64,000 bases of DNA, from positions 186,001 through 250,000 of the forward strand of contig CAVPPF010000007.1 of the NCBI GenBank assembly GCA_963707435.1. The letters are read 5' to 3'. This DNA is from UBA4744 sp963707435. Lineage in GTDB: Bacteria; Actinomycetota; Acidimicrobiia; Spongiisociales; UBA4744. A program made the translations under genes and the position numbers. Below are positions 34,065 through 42,225 of this stretch, piece after piece; the stretch's first letter is position 1; each line of letters begins with the position of its first letter. Under the pieces are notes generated by a model. The model was not told where the DNA came from, searched no databases, and was given only the letters and a program-made list of their open reading frames with translations.

Positions 34065-34355
34065 GTGCAGACCGTCGATCCCCGGACCATCAGGCCCGAT
34101 GTTGATGTGGGTCGGCCCAGAATCCCGGAAGCCCCGTCGCGACCCGTCCCGGTGCTGACGACCATCCTCTTCGTGGTGGCCGTCATCGCACTCGCCGTGG
34201 TTGTGGTGGTGTTGACGACAGGAGCTCCGACGGCGGAGATCCACGATTCGTGGATGAACTACCCGGCGTATCAGGCCGGCTACGAGATTCACGACTCATG
34301 GATGAACGCGACTCCGGCGGTGGAGATCCACGATTCCTGGATGAATACCCCGTAG
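34065..34355 (+). CDS. Small membrane protein with three EIHDSWMN repeats
   Basis: A 96-residue protein of unknown function. Residues 1-30 are hydrophilic and proline-rich. Residues about 31-52 form one strongly hydrophobic helix (TILFVVAVIALAVVVVVL). The rest consists of three exact copies of the octapeptide EIHDSWMN separated by eight and five residues, ending TP. The GTG start has AAGGAGG six bases upstream, so it is very likely translated. A positively charged N-terminus suggests the repeats face outward, but orientation is inferred. It stands alone between dnaE2 and pckA, with a terminator-like hairpin right after it. I know no family with this repeat. Confidence 0.78.
   Translation: MQTVDPRTIRPDVDVGRPRIPEAPSRPVPVLTTILFVVAVIALAVVVVVLTTGAPTAEIHDSWMNYPAYQAGYEIHDSWMNATPAVEIHDSWMNTP
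34236..34346 (+). repeat. Three 24-base repeats encoding EIHDSWMN
   Basis: Copies lie at 34236-34259, 34284-34307 and 34323-34346. They differ only at third codon positions, so selection acts on the peptide. Copy 1 also contains ATCCACGA-T-TCGTGGAT (34239-34255), an 8-bp perfect inverted repeat, and the other copies keep most of it. Confidence 0.9.
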
Positions 34356-34360
34356 ACGAT

Positions 34361-34404
34361 CCGGGCGCAGCGCACCTCCGCGCTGGAGGGAGTGCTGCGC
34401 CCGG
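34361..34404. terminator. Bidirectional hairpin between the EIHDSWMN gene and pckA
   Basis: CCGGGCGCAGC (34361-34371) pairs perfectly with GCTGCGCCCGG (34394-34404), and CCTCC/GGAGG (34375-34379 with 34385-34389) extends the fold. It lies six bases after one stop and 28 bases from the convergent pckA stop. There is no T-tract. Confidence 0.65.
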
Positions 34405-34431
34405 GATCCCGGGAAGTGCTGCGAGCGTCCG

Positions 34432-36012
34432 CTAACCCTGCGGGCCGGCGGCGACCACCTCCGGCGCAGCCGTGTACTTCCCGAAGTTGTCGCGGAACAT
34501 GCCGGCCAGCTTCCGGGCTTGCCGGTCGTACGCAGCCGGATCGCCCCACGTGTCGCGGGGGATGAGCAGCTCTTTCGGAACCCCTTCGATCTCGGTCGGT
34601 ATCGCCAACCCGAAGACCGGGTCTTCGATGAACTCAGACTTATCCAGCTCTCCGGCGAGCGCGGCGTTGAGCATGGCCCGGGTGTGGGGGATGCGGATCC
34701 GGTAGCCGACTCCATGAGGGCCGCTCGTCCAGCCGGTGTTGATCATCCAGAGACCAGGGTTGAACTCATCGATCTTCTCGGCCAGCACCTTTGCGTAGTA
34801 CGAAGGTGGAAGCGGAAGGAACGGAGCGCCGAAACACGGAGAGAATGTGGCAACGGGCTCGTTGACGCCCCGCTCCGTGCCGGCCAGCTTGGCCGTGTAT
34901 CCCGACATGAAGTAGTACATCGCCTGCTCGCGGCTCAACCGGGCGATGGGAGGTAAAACCCCGAACGCGTCTGCCGAGAGGAACACGATGTTGTTCGGAT
35001 GGCCCGCCACGCCCGTCTTGATGACGTTGGGCAGATGGACCAGCGGGTAGGAGCAACGGGTGTTCTCGGTATTCGAGGCATCCTCCCATTCGGGCTGGCG
35101 GCTCTCAGGGCTCACAACCACGTTCTCGAGGATGGTCTCGAACTGGTTCGCCGACTGATAGATCAGCGGTTCGTCTTCCGGGCTCAAGTTGATGACCTTG
35201 GCGTACGACCCGCCTTCGATGTTGAAGATCCCGTCGACGCCCCACCCGATCTCGTCGTCGCCGATCATTCCCCGGGTCGGATCGGTCGCCAGGGTGGTCT
35301 TCCCGGTACCCGACAATCCGAAGATGACGGCGGAATCGCCGTCCGGGCCGACGTTCGCCGACGCGTGCATGCTGAGGACACCGGCTTTCGGCAAGAGGTA
35401 GTTCATGACCGAGAACACCGACTTCTTCATTTCGCCCATGTACGTCGATCCGCCGATCAGCAGCACCTTGTGAACGAAGCTGATCATGATGAAGACTTCG
35501 CTGCGGGTTCCGTCGCGTTCCGGATCCGCCTTGAAGTGCGGGGCGTGCACGATGGTGAAGTCGGGCATGAAGGGTTCGATCTCGTCGTCGTGTTCATAGG
35601 TTCGGGGCAAGCGAAACATGTTGCGGCAGAAGTGGGCGTGCCACGGGGTTTCGGTGATGACGCGGACGGCCAGGCGATACTGCGGATCGGCGGCTGCGTA
35701 GACGTCCTGCACGTAGAGATCTTGCTGCGAGAGGTAATCCGCGACCCGGTCGTAGAGGGCTTCGTAGACCTCGGTCTCAATCGGATGGTTGACGTCGCCC
35801 CACCAGATGTCCTTCTCGGTGGTTTCCTCACGGACGACGAACTTGTCCTTGGGGCTGCGACCGGTATAGGGGACGGTCGACACAACGATGGGCCCCTGGT
35901 GGGCGATGACGCCTTCCCCCCGCCGGAGCGTGTGTTCGACCAGATGTGGCGTCGACAAATCCCAATACACGTCTTTGGTTGGGTTGATGCCGTGCGCGGA
36001 CAAATCTTGCAT
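34432..36012 (-). CDS. pckA: Phosphoenolpyruvate carboxykinase (ATP)
   Basis: PckA converts oxaloacetate and ATP to phosphoenolpyruvate, the first step of gluconeogenesis. The 526 residues match the ATP-type enzyme: PYTGRSPKDKFVV, the HAHFCRNMF stretch, 'GGSTYMGEMKKSVFSVMNYLLP', the kinase P-loop GLSGTGKTTLATDP, GDDEIGW and RIPHTRAMLNAAL. Many actinobacteria use the GTP-type enzyme, so the ATP type is worth noting. The ATG at 36012 (GAGGG upstream) is used; the frame runs 60 codons further into the opposite gene without similarity. Confidence 0.95.
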   Translation of the reverse strand: MQDLSAHGINPTKDVYWDLSTPHLVEHTLRRGEGVIAHQGPIVVSTVPYTGRSPKDKFVVREETTEKDIWWGDVNHPIETEVYEALYDRVADYLSQQDLYVQDVYAAADPQYRLAVRVITETPWHAHFCRNMFRLPRTYEHDDEIEPFMPDFTIVHAPHFKADPERDGTRSEVFIMISFVHKVLLIGGSTYMGEMKKSVFSVMNYLLPKAGVLSMHASANVGPDGDSAVIFGLSGTGKTTLATDPTRGMIGDDEIGWGVDGIFNIEGGSYAKVINLSPEDEPLIYQSANQFETILENVVVSPESRQPEWEDASNTENTRCSYPLVHLPNVIKTGVAGHPNNIVFLSADAFGVLPPIARLSREQAMYYFMSGYTAKLAGTERGVNEPVATFSPCFGAPFLPLPPSYYAKVLAEKIDEFNPGLWMINTGWTSGPHGVGYRIRIPHTRAMLNAALAGELDKSEFIEDPVFGLAIPTEIEGVPKELLIPRDTWGDPAAYDRQARKLAGMFRDNFGKYTAAPEVVAAGPQG

Positions 36013-36125
36013 GGTTACCCTCTCATGGTGGTCCGAAGGGAAAGCATACTGTCCGCTGCGGCGGGCATCGGCGGGGCTCGCAGGGCAGGCCCAAATCCGC
36101 CGATCGCCGACATCAGGCTGCCACC

Positions 36126-36812
36126 ATGCGGGTTGTGATCGGCACGTTGAACGAAGGGTCTCTGCACGCGGCATTGAAGGCGTGGTACGCAACCCCCGGT
36201 GATCTCATCGAACACCCGGTCGATGGTTACGTCATCGATCTGGTTCGCGAGGGGTTGCTGATCGAGGTGCAGACGGGCGGTTTCGCCCCGCTGCGGACCA
36301 AGTTGGAGAACCTCATGTCGCGCCATCGGGTTCGGGTTGTTGCTCCGGTTCCCCAACTGCGGACGATTGTTCGGGTCACCGAAGAGGGTGAGGTGCTCGG
36401 GCGCCGCCGTTCACCGAAGAAGGGCCGCTACGAGGACATCTTCGCCAGATTGGTCAGCTTCCCGACGCTGATCGACAATCCGCGTTTCGAACTCGACGTG
36501 CTGCTCACGGCCGAAGACGAGGTGCGGGTGCACCGGCCGGGAGAGGCCCGGCGCCGAAAAGGCTGGGTGGTGCAGGGCCGGTCGCTGGTCGAAGTGACGG
36601 ATCGCATGACGCTGCGATCGTCGACCGATCTGGCACAGTTCCTCCCGACGGACCTGCCGGATGCGTTCTCCACCGCGGACGTTGCCCATTCCGCCGCCAT
36701 CCCGCGTCGTCTTGCCCAGCAGATGGCGTATTGCTTGCGCGCCGCCGGGGTGGTGGCGATCGCCGGCAAGGAAGGGAATTCGCTGCTCTACCGCCGCGGC
36801 GCGAAGAGCTAA
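36126..36812 (+). CDS. Conserved hypothetical protein, 228 residues
   Basis: I cannot name a function. The N-terminal half reads IGTLNEGSLHAALKAWYATPGDLIEHPVDGYVIDLVREGLLIEVQTGGFAPLR in outline, which recalls nuclease-like folds (an E and a QTG motif around ExK/QxK positions) and is repeated as a type in other actinobacterial hypothetical proteins. The C-terminal third (FSTADVAHSAAIPRRLAQQMAYCLRAAGVVAI) looks like a winged-helix. A DNA-binding or nuclease role is a weak guess. Start ATG 36126, divergent from pckA. The last four bases overlap the end of the convergent lysozyme-like gene. Confidence 0.75.
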   Translation: MRVVIGTLNEGSLHAALKAWYATPGDLIEHPVDGYVIDLVREGLLIEVQTGGFAPLRTKLENLMSRHRVRVVAPVPQLRTIVRVTEEGEVLGRRRSPKKGRYEDIFARLVSFPTLIDNPRFELDVLLTAEDEVRVHRPGEARRRKGWVVQGRSLVEVTDRMTLRSSTDLAQFLPTDLPDAFSTADVAHSAAIPRRLAQQMAYCLRAAGVVAIAGKEGNSLLYRRGAKS

Positions 36813-37615
36813 CCGCCTAGCTGCGCATCCGCCCACGTTGAGCACCACGGCCAGTGACCCCAGCCGTCACGGGCGACCAGCCAGGCGGTCACCGCTGTGT
36901 TGGCAGTCGCGTCGTAGATGCTCGCACCGGCCCAGCCGGCCGCCGCCGCTCGACCGTCCCAATAGGCCGCGGAATGCTGGTAGAGGCCGCCAAAAGGCCC
37001 GGCCGGGTTGTAGGCGGACGGGTCGTAGTTCGACTCACACCTGGCTACCAGGACCGCCTTGTCGACCCCTTCGGCGGGGAAGAAGATCGACGCCAGCGCT
37101 CGCATTCCGTCCTCACTGAGGGGGCTGCTCGAAGGGATCGTGGTCGTGGTTTCGGGTGGGGCGGTCGTGGTGGTGGTTGCAGGTGGGGTAGTCGTGGTGG
37201 TGGTTGCAGGTGGGGTAGTCGTGGTGGTGGTTGCAGGTGGGGCGGTCGTGGCTGCCTTTGGCGCAGTCGTCGTGGTGGGCGGCACGGTAGTAGTGGTCGT
37301 CATCGACAGCGGGCCCCGGCCATCATTGGCGAGGTCGGCAATCGTGAGCTCGAGGCGCCCCGGGTCGACTGCTGCGGTCGCGGCGTCCCCGGGCAGGCCG
37401 GGTGCCTGCAGCTGGTTCGCAAAGACGAAAGCCGTTACGCGCCCGGTGGTTGCGCCGGCGCCTGCCGCCAGGACGAGCGGGTCCGGCGATTCGGAAGGAA
37501 GCGACTCCGGGCGCGGCCGTTCCGCACCGTTGGTTGAGAACGTTGCGAAACCGACGAACGTCAGGAGAATGATGAGGGTCCCCAGTCCGACCAGGGCAGA
37601 CCGCACACTGCGCAT
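36809..37615 (-). CDS. Secreted stalked protein with lysozyme-like (transglycosylase) C-terminal domain
   Basis: A 268-residue exported protein. It has an N-terminal hydrophobic helix (ALVGLGTLIILLTFVGFATF), a globular stretch with FVFANQLQAPGLPGDAATAAVD, a long Thr/Pro stalk with repeated PPATTTTTT units, and a C-terminal lysozyme-like domain with VARCESNYDPSAYNPAGPFGGLYQHSAAYW and a final WGHWPWCSTWADA. The Glu of CESNYDP would be the catalytic acid. It probably acts on peptidoglycan. The ATG at 37615 is preferred because GGCGGAG lies just upstream; a start 13 codons earlier is possible. Confidence 0.82.
   Translation of the reverse strand: MRSVRSALVGLGTLIILLTFVGFATFSTNGAERPRPESLPSESPDPLVLAAGAGATTGRVTAFVFANQLQAPGLPGDAATAAVDPGRLELTIADLANDGRGPLSMTTTTTVPPTTTTAPKAATTAPPATTTTTTPPATTTTTTPPATTTTTAPPETTTTIPSSSPLSEDGMRALASIFFPAEGVDKAVLVARCESNYDPSAYNPAGPFGGLYQHSAAYWDGRAAAAGWAGASIYDATANTAVTAWLVARDGWGHWPWCSTWADAQLGG
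37164..37244 (-). repeat. Three tandem 27-base repeats coding for the Thr/Pro stalk
   Basis: Units begin at 37164, 37191 and 37218 and differ at only the last bases of the third. They encode PPATTTTTT repeats on the minus strand. Copy number may vary between strains, changing stalk length. Confidence 0.88.
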
Positions 37616-37733
37616 GAAGGTTACTCCGCCTTCGTTTCCGCCCCGACCCAGCACCGGTGGCGTTCCAACAGGCTAACGGTCTTGGCGACTCAGCCCAAGC
37701 CGGATCCTGGAAAACAATGGGAAGCACCCGGGC

Positions 37734-38216
37734 TCAAACAGGATCGAGCGAGAAGACCCGGATCGCTCGCTCGGTTTCATCTTCATAGGCCTGCCACCCA
37801 TCGAAGAGTGCGTTCAACTCAGGCCAGACGGTCCGCTTCTCATCCGGCGTCAAGAGGCGTGCCCGCACCGTCCAGGAACCTTCCGGCGTCTGGACGTGGC
37901 CGTCAGGGTTCCGCAGCAAATTGGCCGACCATCCGGGATGATTCGCCCGGCCGTAGTTTGAGGCGACCACGAGAAAGCTCTCGCCGCGCGCCAGGAAGAA
38001 GAGGGGGACGGTGTGCCGCTTCCCGGTCCGGTGGCCCGTCGTGCTGAGCAACAAAGTCGGGTATGCCCTCGATCCCAACGAAATGAGACCCCCGCCGGTA
38101 GCTGCGAACAGCACCCGGTCGAGCCGGCTCACGAGCTTTGGTCCCAGCCAATTTCGCGCGAACGAGGTTGATGCCGCGTGGGTGAACCAGCGGCGATAGT
38201 GGTCGACGAAGCGCAT
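37734..38216 (-). CDS. Deazaflavin (F420)-dependent nitroreductase-family protein
   Basis: A 160-residue protein of the Ddn/F420-dependent nitroreductase (FDOR-B) family. Evidence is the split-barrel pattern 'LLLSTTGHRTGKRHTVPLFFLARGESFLVVASNYGRANHPGWSANLLRNPDG', which carries the cofactor-binding TG.(R/K)TGK and N...P.W..NL motifs. The physiological substrate is unknown; relatives reduce quinones and nitro compounds. Start ATG 38216, divergent from the uridine-kinase-like gene. It supports F420 use together with the LLM gene. Confidence 0.9.
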   Translation of the reverse strand: MRFVDHYRRWFTHAASTSFARNWLGPKLVSRLDRVLFAATGGGLISLGSRAYPTLLLSTTGHRTGKRHTVPLFFLARGESFLVVASNYGRANHPGWSANLLRNPDGHVQTPEGSWTVRARLLTPDEKRTVWPELNALFDGWQAYEDETERAIRVFSLDPV

Positions 38217-38281
38217 AGGGCCTCCAGGGCGCCGACAGCATTCCTTCGGCTCGAAGGCCGGGCGGCGTTAGAATATCGCCG

Positions 38282-38929
38282 ATGAAGGGCGACATCATCC
38301 TCGTCGGAGAGGAACACCGGAGGGCCGCCGACCTCATCATCGGGAAACTGTTCGACGAAATCGCACGCACCGGCCGCCGGTACACGATAACCGTGGCCGG
38401 AGAGTCCGGAAGCGGCAAGTCGGAGACTGCCCGGGCGCTCCACGACGTACTCGCCGAAGGGGGCGTCAAAGCTGTGGTCCTCCAACAGGACGACTACTAC
38501 GTGCTTCCTCCCCGATCGAACGATGCGGCGCGTCGGGCCAACTTCTGCTGGGTGGGCACCTCCGAAGTCCGTATCGATCTGCTCGACGCGCACCTGGCGG
38601 CGGCTCGTGAAGGTGGGGAAGCGCTCGTGAAGCCGCTGGTCATCTACGCGGAGAACCTCATCACCGAAGAGACGATCTCATTGGATGGCATCGACGTGGT
38701 GATTGCTGAGGGCGTGTACACATCACTCTGCGCCAACGTCGACCGCCGCGTGTTCATTGCCCGGAACCGGCTGGAGACCATGGAGCATCGTATGAAGCGG
38801 GGCAGGGAGGAATTCGACTCCTTCATCGAGGAGGTGCTCAAGGCAGAGCACGAGATCATCTCTCTCCACCGCCCGCTCGCCGATGTAGTCATCACCCGCG
38901 AATACGACGTCGAGTTTGTAACGGTGTGA
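38282..38929 (+). CDS. Uridine/phosphoribulokinase-like P-loop kinase
   Basis: A 215-residue P-loop kinase of the uridine kinase/phosphoribulokinase superfamily. The Walker A is GESGSGKSETARAL (about residues 40-53). VVLQQDDYYVLPPRSND is the typical substrate-loop motif, and VIAEGVYTSL the Walker B strand. RRVFIARNRLETMEHRMKRGREEF is the lid. The N-terminal 35 residues (ILVGEEHRRAADLIIGKL) are unusual for plain uridine kinase. The stop overlaps the GTG of the GH13-like gene, so the true substrate may be a sugar related to that partner. Start ATG 38282. Confidence 0.75.
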   Translation: MKGDIILVGEEHRRAADLIIGKLFDEIARTGRRYTITVAGESGSGKSETARALHDVLAEGGVKAVVLQQDDYYVLPPRSNDAARRANFCWVGTSEVRIDLLDAHLAAAREGGEALVKPLVIYAENLITEETISLDGIDVVIAEGVYTSLCANVDRRVFIARNRLETMEHRMKRGREEFDSFIEEVLKAEHEIISLHRPLADVVITREYDVEFVTV

Positions 38930-40995
38930 CGGCGCACGGCCTGCCGGGCGAATCCGATTTCTGCGCCGGACGGCGGTCGTTCCTCGCCGGACTCAGACCC
39001 CAGGATGCGATTGCTCTGCCACTCGAGACGGTCCTGGCGCTCCTGCGGCGCCGGGTCGGCGCCGCAGTCGACGTTGCCCTGTCGGAAGAGGCCGTCGACG
39101 TTGAGCTGCCGCTCGCCGAGCTGCCGGTCGAAGTGCTTTCCCCGCGGGCGGATCAAGCCGACGGAACGTGGCTGCAGAGAACCAACATGGTGGGTATCAA
39201 CGTTCGCACGGTCGGCGACTACGCCGGCGTCGTGAAGTACGCCCTCACGCTCCCCGCCTCATTCGATTCGATCCACTTGCTGCCGATCTGGGAGCCCGGT
39301 GTCGTTGAGAGCCTATACGGCATTGCAGGATGGAACCTCAACCGCAGTTTCTTCTCGGAAGAGCTGCTGCGGCTTGGACCCCATATCAACACGATCGAGC
39401 GGCAGCTGCGAGCCATGTCCAACCTGTTGCACGTCATGGGCAAGACGGTGGGGATGGACGTGATCCCTCACACCGATCGGTTCTCAGAGGCCACCGTCGG
39501 CACTCCTGACCTGTTCGAGTGGATGAGGGTGGTTGATCGGGAGATCGTCGACCATTCGGAATCGCTGCACGAGACCGTTGAGCAGGAAGTCTTCACATGG
39601 TTGCGTCACGCGGGCACGGCCTCGCCTCTGCTTCCGGTTCCGCCGGATCCGGCCGGCCTGTTCGGCGGCTCGGAAGAGGAACGCCTGGCCGTTCTGTTCG
39701 GTGACCCGTCCGATCTCATCGGACGGATCAATCGTCGGGTCGACCTGATCACACACCTCAAGCGCCGGGGTCTGGAGCCGGTCCCGGCCACGATGGGAGT
39801 GCCCTTTCGGGGCATCATGGTCGACCCCGAAGCTACGCACGTCGTCACCGACCGCTACGGGTTGGAGTGGCCCGACTACGTCATCACCCGTCCGGAAGGC
39901 ATGTCGCGCGTCTTTTCGCCGCTGGCCCGGTTCAAGCTCTACGGCCGACTCGACGACAACGCCAACTGGGAGATCGACTTCGCCCGACCTCGTTCCCATG
40001 TGTGGGAGTACGTCTGCCGCCACTTCGCCCGCACTCAGCACATCGGCAACTTCGATTTCATGCGGGGCGATATGTCCCATGTGCAGATGCGGACGGACGG
40101 CGTGCCGCCGGTGATCGGCGAGTACTACGACATCCTCGGGGCGGTCAAATCCCACATCCAACGGGGGGCGGCCGCACCCTGGTTCGGCTACTTCGCGGAG
40201 TCGTTCCTGCCGCCGCGCGATACGTTCCAGTTTGGGGAGGAACTGGACCACCTCGAAGCCTCGCAAGCCGACGCGACCCTGGGCGATCTGCAATCGACCG
40301 AGGTGGGCAGCCCTGAGTTCCTGGGCCGGTTCCGTCGGTACCTCGACTATCTGGCGACCCGGCGTACCGCCCCGGCCTTCACCGTCATGACCGCCGACAA
40401 GGACGATCCCCGTTTTGACGGGCTGTATCGAGCGGGCAACGAGGCCCGGCTCTTCACCGCGGTGTTCCTGCCCGATATGCCGTCGTATACGGGTCTTGGG
40501 TTCGAAGTCCGGGACGTTCACGACGGGCCGGTCGAAAACGAGCGCTACACCAAGCTCTTCGTCTTCCGGGAGCGGGGTGAATCCAATGTCTACCCGTCGA
40601 AGGCCCGCCACGGCGACAGCTTTGTGTGGGGAGAGAACCAGCTGCTCTTTGATCGACTGACCGAGCTCAGGTCCTACGCCGACGACGTCCTCCCGGTCAT
40701 GGCAGGCGCGGCAACTCGCTGGCTGCTGCCCCCCGATGCGAGCACCCAGCGCGGAACCGCGGCGTGGACCCAGCAGGGCGCCGCTCGCTACGTGTTTGTC
40801 GTGAACTACGACCTGGAGAAAGACTCCGGGTACTTCGGCATCCCGGCCCTTGCATCAGGTGAGATGCTGACGGCGGAGTTTTCTACGGTCGGACACATCC
40901 CGGCGATCGATCACCGGATTGAAAGCAATGGCGTCTTCCACCGGTTGGAGAACCTCGCTCCCGGCGAAGCCCGGGCATACCGCGTCGATCGGTAG
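38926..40995 (+). CDS. GH13-like (alpha-amylase superfamily) glycosidase, unassigned subfamily
   Basis: A 689-residue cytoplasmic protein resembling a GH13 TIM-barrel enzyme. Barrel landmarks seen are FDSIHLLPIWEPGVVESLYGI, GKTVGMDVIPHTDRFSE (the DxxxxH strand), 'NFDFMRGDMSHVQMR' in the position of the catalytic nucleophile strand, and GYFAESFLPP in place of the acid/base GE. A beta-sandwich-like C-terminal part ends with VFVVNYDLEKDSGYFGIPAL. No signal peptide is visible. It is translationally coupled (GTGA overlap) to the kinase upstream, suggesting a joint sugar pathway. The motifs deviate from textbook GH13, so activity is uncertain and a phosphorylase or transferase is possible. Confidence 0.68.
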   Translation: MTAHGLPGESDFCAGRRSFLAGLRPQDAIALPLETVLALLRRRVGAAVDVALSEEAVDVELPLAELPVEVLSPRADQADGTWLQRTNMVGINVRTVGDYAGVVKYALTLPASFDSIHLLPIWEPGVVESLYGIAGWNLNRSFFSEELLRLGPHINTIERQLRAMSNLLHVMGKTVGMDVIPHTDRFSEATVGTPDLFEWMRVVDREIVDHSESLHETVEQEVFTWLRHAGTASPLLPVPPDPAGLFGGSEEERLAVLFGDPSDLIGRINRRVDLITHLKRRGLEPVPATMGVPFRGIMVDPEATHVVTDRYGLEWPDYVITRPEGMSRVFSPLARFKLYGRLDDNANWEIDFARPRSHVWEYVCRHFARTQHIGNFDFMRGDMSHVQMRTDGVPPVIGEYYDILGAVKSHIQRGAAAPWFGYFAESFLPPRDTFQFGEELDHLEASQADATLGDLQSTEVGSPEFLGRFRRYLDYLATRRTAPAFTVMTADKDDPRFDGLYRAGNEARLFTAVFLPDMPSYTGLGFEVRDVHDGPVENERYTKLFVFRERGESNVYPSKARHGDSFVWGENQLLFDRLTELRSYADDVLPVMAGAATRWLLPPDASTQRGTAAWTQQGAARYVFVVNYDLEKDSGYFGIPALASGEMLTAEFSTVGHIPAIDHRIESNGVFHRLENLAPGEARAYRVDR

Positions 40996-41081
40996 CAGCC
41001 GGCGGGGCCGCCGGCCGGCCGCGGACGGTCGATCACGCGGCTCGGATATCATTCGCCGGGCCGACTACGAAAGGGACGACC

Positions 41082-41585
41082 GTGGCAATGAGTGCCAAGC
41101 TTCAAGACAAGTACAACGATCAGATCACCCTCGAGTTCGCGTCGTCGTATGCGTACCTGCAGATGGCGGCCTTCTTCGACGACGCGAACCTTCCCGGCTT
41201 TGCCAACTGGATGCGCCAGCAGGCTGAGGAAGAACGGGTCCATGCCATGAAGTTCTTCGATTTTGTGCTCGACCGGGGCAACCAGGTCGAACTGCGCACC
41301 ATCGCAGCTCCCTCCGCCGACTACACGTCGCCCCTGTCGGTGTTCGAAGCCTCCCTGGCTCACGAGCGCACCGTGACCCGCTCAATCCACGACCTGTACG
41401 GGGAGGCCACCGATGAGAAGGACTACGAGAGCCTTCCGCTGCTCCACTGGTTCATCAACGAGCAGGTTGAGGAAGAAGCAACCGTGTCGGAATTGATCGA
41501 GCAGATTGCCATGGCCGGGGAGAACGGCGCGGCCCTCCTGCTGCTCGACCGGGAGCTGGGCACCCGGGTGCCCGGTGCGGAGTAG
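41082..41585 (+). CDS. Ferritin
   Basis: A 167-residue non-haem ferritin for iron storage. The four-helix pattern is clear: ITLEFASSYAYLQMAAFFDDANLPGF (helix A with the first Glu ligand), QAEEERVHAMKFFDFVLDRGN (helix B with EExxH), FEASLAHERTVTRSIHDLYGEA (helix C) and HWFINEQVEEEATVSELIEQI (helix D). The ferroxidase residues are all present. Start is GTG 41082 after GAAAGGGA; an in-frame ATG lies two codons later. It is a single-gene unit. Confidence 0.95.
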   Translation: MAMSAKLQDKYNDQITLEFASSYAYLQMAAFFDDANLPGFANWMRQQAEEERVHAMKFFDFVLDRGNQVELRTIAAPSADYTSPLSVFEASLAHERTVTRSIHDLYGEATDEKDYESLPLLHWFINEQVEEEATVSELIEQIAMAGENGAALLLLDRELGTRVPGAE

Positions 41586-41596
41586 CGCGCCGCGGT

Positions 41597-42223
41597 TCAG
41601 GCCACCGACCAGGCGAGGAGTACCTGGCCGAGGTAGTACAGCGGGAGTCCCCAGAACCGGTTGAGTGGCCCGGGTGCCACGAAGCGATTGCGGGCGACGG
41701 CGAGATCGGACAGGTAGAAGGCAACGGCGCCGGTCAGGATCAGCGGGGTGGAGCCCGAGGCGGTAGCTCCGACGGCGGCGGCCACCATGGACGAGATGAT
41801 CACCACATACGTAAGGACGGGGCCGGTCATCGCCGAAGGGAGGTGCGGGCGGAGCCATCGCCAGATGACAACGGCGGCTCCGGCAGCCACGGCCGCAGCC
41901 AGCACCATAGGCACAACGGAGATCCCTTCGATGAGGAAGGCAGCTGCGTAGATGATGTGCCCGATCAGGAATACCGCCAGTCCGGTGATGAACCAGCTGC
42001 GGGCCGTTCCGAGCAAGGCAACATCGCCGGCGAACCCGAAGCCCAAACCGATAAGAATCAGCCAGCCGTACGGGGATCCGGTTGCTCCCAGCGTCAAAGC
42101 GAGTCCGATGAAGCCCGCAGACGCGACGGGTTTCGCCACGAACCGCAGCGGGATGCCGCGGTGTTCACCGAAGAGCGTGGCAGCGAGGCCGGCGGCGGTC
42201 ACCCCAACGAAGAACCACTCCAC
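41597..42223 (-). CDS. YhhN-family integral membrane protein
   Basis: A 208-residue protein with about seven or eight membrane helices and the YhhN/TMEM86 pattern: VAKPVASAGFIGLAL near the N-terminus, GFGFAGDVALLG and FLIGHIIYAAAF in the middle, and 'GAVAFYLSDLAVARNRF' near the end. Animal relatives are lysoplasmalogenases; the bacterial role is unproven. The GTG at 42223 lies two bases after the stop of the upstream fusion gene, so the two are probably coupled. A longer start at 42274 would overlap that gene. Confidence 0.85.
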   Translation of the reverse strand: MEWFFVGVTAAGLAATLFGEHRGIPLRFVAKPVASAGFIGLALTLGATGSPYGWLILIGLGFGFAGDVALLGTARSWFITGLAVFLIGHIIYAAAFLIEGISVVPMVLAAAVAAGAAVVIWRWLRPHLPSAMTGPVLTYVVIISSMVAAAVGATASGSTPLILTGAVAFYLSDLAVARNRFVAPGPLNRFWGLPLYYLGQVLLAWSVA

Positions 42224-42225
42224 GA

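Noticed and set aside
32502..34292. Minus-strand open frame (596 codons) across dnaE2 and the EIHDSWMN gene
   Set aside because: Composition is typical of an antisense shadow, and it covers intact polymerase motifs on the plus strand.
34999..36138. Plus-strand open frame (379 codons) opposite pckA
   Set aside because: pckA has all its catalytic motifs on the minus strand; this frame has none.
37164..37244. Possible CRISPR-like direct repeats
   Set aside because: Contiguous 27-base units without spacers, in frame with a Thr/Pro stalk; they are coding repeats.
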